This document shows positions 33,928 to 35,439 of a DNA stretch of 35,439 bases, piece after piece (positions within the stretch are counted from its first letter, which is position 1; each line of letters starts with the position of its first letter). Below the pieces are notes generated by a model that saw only the letters and a list, made by a program, of their open reading frames with translations, was not told the origin of the DNA and searched no databases. The DNA is from Gammaproteobacteria bacterium. Lineage in GTDB: Bacteria > Pseudomonadota > Gammaproteobacteria > Chromatiales > Chromatiaceae. The stretch covers positions 1-35,439 of the forward strand of contig JAAGZL010000590.1 of assembly GCA_024206335.1 (NCBI GenBank). The letters are read 5' to 3'. The position numbers and the translations under genes were made by a program.

Positions 33928-34386
33928 TCTGATACATGGCCCTGGATAAAACGAAATCACAGGAATGGCTGATTATTTGAGTTACTTCTGCTTCAGGCCG
34001 AGATAAAACAGCCAAATATCTATTTCCACGGCTGTATAACCACCTCCACACCCTCCATTCACGAAACCACTTTCATCCGTTCAATTAGCCAATAAAGTCA
34101 ACATAATCAAAGAGAAAGAGAGAGTTTCTCATGTTGTTGTTTTTTGTGGTGGCTCCAAAGAAGCAGCAAACGCTATTTATGTCATTAATTCTGGGGATAT
34201 TTGCTTAATATTCACCACTCCGTGCCGATATACTACCTAATGGTTATACAAAAGACTGGGCATGATAATTCGACCAGAATATAGAGAGCGGTCTGAGCTG
34301 CTGGACGCAACATCCGGATATTTAACAATAAATCTGGTGCAGATCAACTAAATCAGGGAGATTTCACTACATAATCGGGTGATCAA
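33928..34386. other. 459-base gap before the giant surface protein gene
   Basis: No convincing gene. A purine-rich run (GAGAAAGAGAGAG, near 34110) precedes a 25-codon hydrophobic frame at 34131-34208 that is too weak to call. TATACT near 34221 might be a promoter -10 for the surface protein gene. No terminator hairpin recognised. Confidence 0.4.
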
Positions 34387-35439
34387 TTGAAGTGGCATAG
34401 GAACAAAAAGCATAGGCAAAAACCGCGTTTGGCACCGGTTGTTGAGGCATTAGAGCCCAGGATTCTCTTCTCGGCAGACCTCTTTGGTGGTGCTTTAGAT
34501 GCCCCCGACGCAAATGATCCCCTTGCAGATCAGTTGGATGCTGCCGTCAGCCTGCTCGAAATTCCACCCCAGGCACAACAAGACAATCAGATAGACGACA
34601 GCCACGAGGAACCTACCTCACAAACAGAACAACCCGATCAGCTTGTCAATAGCTCAACGACCGCACAACCGCAACGCACAGAACTGGTGCTGGTTGACAC
34701 CGCCACCGACGATTATCAACAACTGGTCGATGACCTGCTGACCCAGACCGATGCCAACCGCCATCTGGAAGTGGTGCTGCTCGACAGCGAGCGTAGCGGA
34801 ATCGACCAAATCAGTGAAACACTGCTTGCCTACCAAAATCTGGATGCCATCCACCTGATCTCCCACGGCGACGACGGTACAGTACAACTGGGTAATATTT
34901 CTCTTAACACCGACACCTTAGCCGAAAACAGCCTGGCCATTGCATTGTGGGCCAATTCTTTTGATGAAGCCGGTGATATTTTAATCTACGGCTGTAACCT
35001 GGCCAAAACCGAAGTCGGCGAAAGCTTGATCAGTAACCTCGCCGAACTGACACTGGCCGACGTCGCCGCCTCCGACGACCTCACCGGGCACGCAAGCCTT
35101 GGTGGTGACTGGGAGCTGGAATATGCCCAGGGGCAGATAGAAGCAAAAACCCTGATTAACCCGGACACGGCTGAACAGTGGTATGGCCTTCTCGCACCGC
35201 CCACCGCGGCCGACAACACCATCAGCACCCACGAAGACACGACCTACACCTTTAACGCTGCCAATTTTAACTACAGCGATGCCGACGGCGATGCCATGGT
35301 CAGCGTGAAAATAACCTTCCTTGCAAGCGTCGGTGACTTGCTGCTCAGCGGTGCTGATGTCTCTCTGAACCTGGTCATCACCAAAGCCGATATCGATGCC
35401 GACCTGCTGACATTCACAGCAGCAGCCGATGGCAATGGC
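34387..35439 (+). CDS. LEPR-motif/DUF4347 surface protein, 5' part
   Basis: The frame from a TTG at 34387 (GGGTG five bases upstream) stays open to the window end, giving at least 351 aa; the gene is truncated there. The basic N-terminus (MKWHRNKKHRQKPR) is followed by the LEPRILFSAD motif (residues 22-31), characteristic of large DUF4347 surface proteins and probably an export signal. DUF4347 itself spans about 97-275 (LVLVDTATDDYQQLVDDLL, HLISHGDDGTVQLG, ILIYGCNLA). From about 285 the sequence (TAADNTISTHEDTTYTFNAA, NYSDADGDAM) begins cadherin/VCBS-like repeats, typical of giant adhesins. The three upstream adaptor/protease genes are its likely exporter. Confidence 0.9.
   Translation, partial: MKWHRNKKHRQKPRLAPVVEALEPRILFSADLFGGALDAPDANDPLADQLDAAVSLLEIPPQAQQDNQIDDSHEEPTSQTEQPDQLVNSSTTAQPQRTELVLVDTATDDYQQLVDDLLTQTDANRHLEVVLLDSERSGIDQISETLLAYQNLDAIHLISHGDDGTVQLGNISLNTDTLAENSLAIALWANSFDEAGDILIYGCNLAKTEVGESLISNLAELTLADVAASDDLTGHASLGGDWELEYAQGQIEAKTLINPDTAEQWYGLLAPPTAADNTISTHEDTTYTFNAANFNYSDADGDAMVSVKITFLASVGDLLLSGADVSLNLVITKADIDADLLTFTAAADGNG

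Noticed and set aside
34131-34208. 25-aa hydrophobic ORF before the surface protein gene
   Set aside because: No conserved feature, and the purine-rich run upstream is not a clear ribosome site; length is within chance.
1-35439. CRISPR array or rRNA operon
   Set aside because: No regularly spaced repeats with unique spacers and no rRNA-like sequence were seen. The GGTGGCAG repeats are only three, with short degenerate spacing.

Overview
The window looks like a chromosomal segment of a gammaproteobacterium. The aspartate aminotransferase / uvrB divergent pair, yajD, the MacAB-like export operon, a Slt-type lipoprotein and a tRNA-Asn with encoded CCA all fit that. I cannot fix the genus from sequence alone. 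Base composition changes sharply along the window. About 1-2.6 kb and 11.4-16.4 kb are AT-rich and full of gene debris, 2.6-11.35 kb is visibly GC-richer, and everything right of the tRNA is intermediate and tightly coding.

Left part (1-16.5 kb) reads as an accessory island abutting tRNA-Asn. It opens with transposon-end-like repeats and the C-terminal stump of a tyrosine recombinase. A radical SAM protein follows, with a C-terminal extension carrying an HEYLH metallo-motif. Next is a compact, translationally coupled operon (2585-11347): a 43-aa peptide, a CDP-alcohol phosphotransferase, a 32-aa ORF, a CDP-archaeol-synthase-like protein, a PEP-synthase-like dikinase with rifampin-phosphotransferase architecture, a short UbiA-like membrane protein, a zinc-ribbon methyltransferase, a PlsC acyltransferase, and a thioester-reductase/aminoglycoside-phosphotransferase fusion. 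Together these form a nearly self-contained phospholipid-type pathway that I cannot match to any described one, and it is my main candidate for a new system. A decayed paralogue of the 43-aa peptide gene lies beyond the far end of the operon. Downstream are a sensor histidine kinase with a degenerate ATPase domain, a frameshifted pseudogene, a guanylate-kinase-like protein with a broken P-loop, orphan terminators and a lytic-transglycosylase-like lipoprotein.

Centre (16.5-28.4 kb): tRNA-Asn with its own promoter and terminator, aspartate aminotransferase, uvrB, two unfamiliar genes (a helical 591-aa protein, and a 335-aa protein made of two similar Rossmann-like halves with a CARF-like GTK motif), a four-gene MacA/MacB-like ABC export operon on the minus strand, and yajD.

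Right part (28.7-35.4 kb): an export cluster with no ABC ATPase. It holds a GAF-HlyD membrane protein, a PqqD-like/M50 protease/HlyD fusion, a periplasmic HlyD-type adaptor and the start of a giant LEPR/DUF4347 surface protein, which is the probable cargo. A 315-bp MITE-like element with perfect 25-bp terminal inverted repeats sits exactly in the stop codon of the first of these genes.
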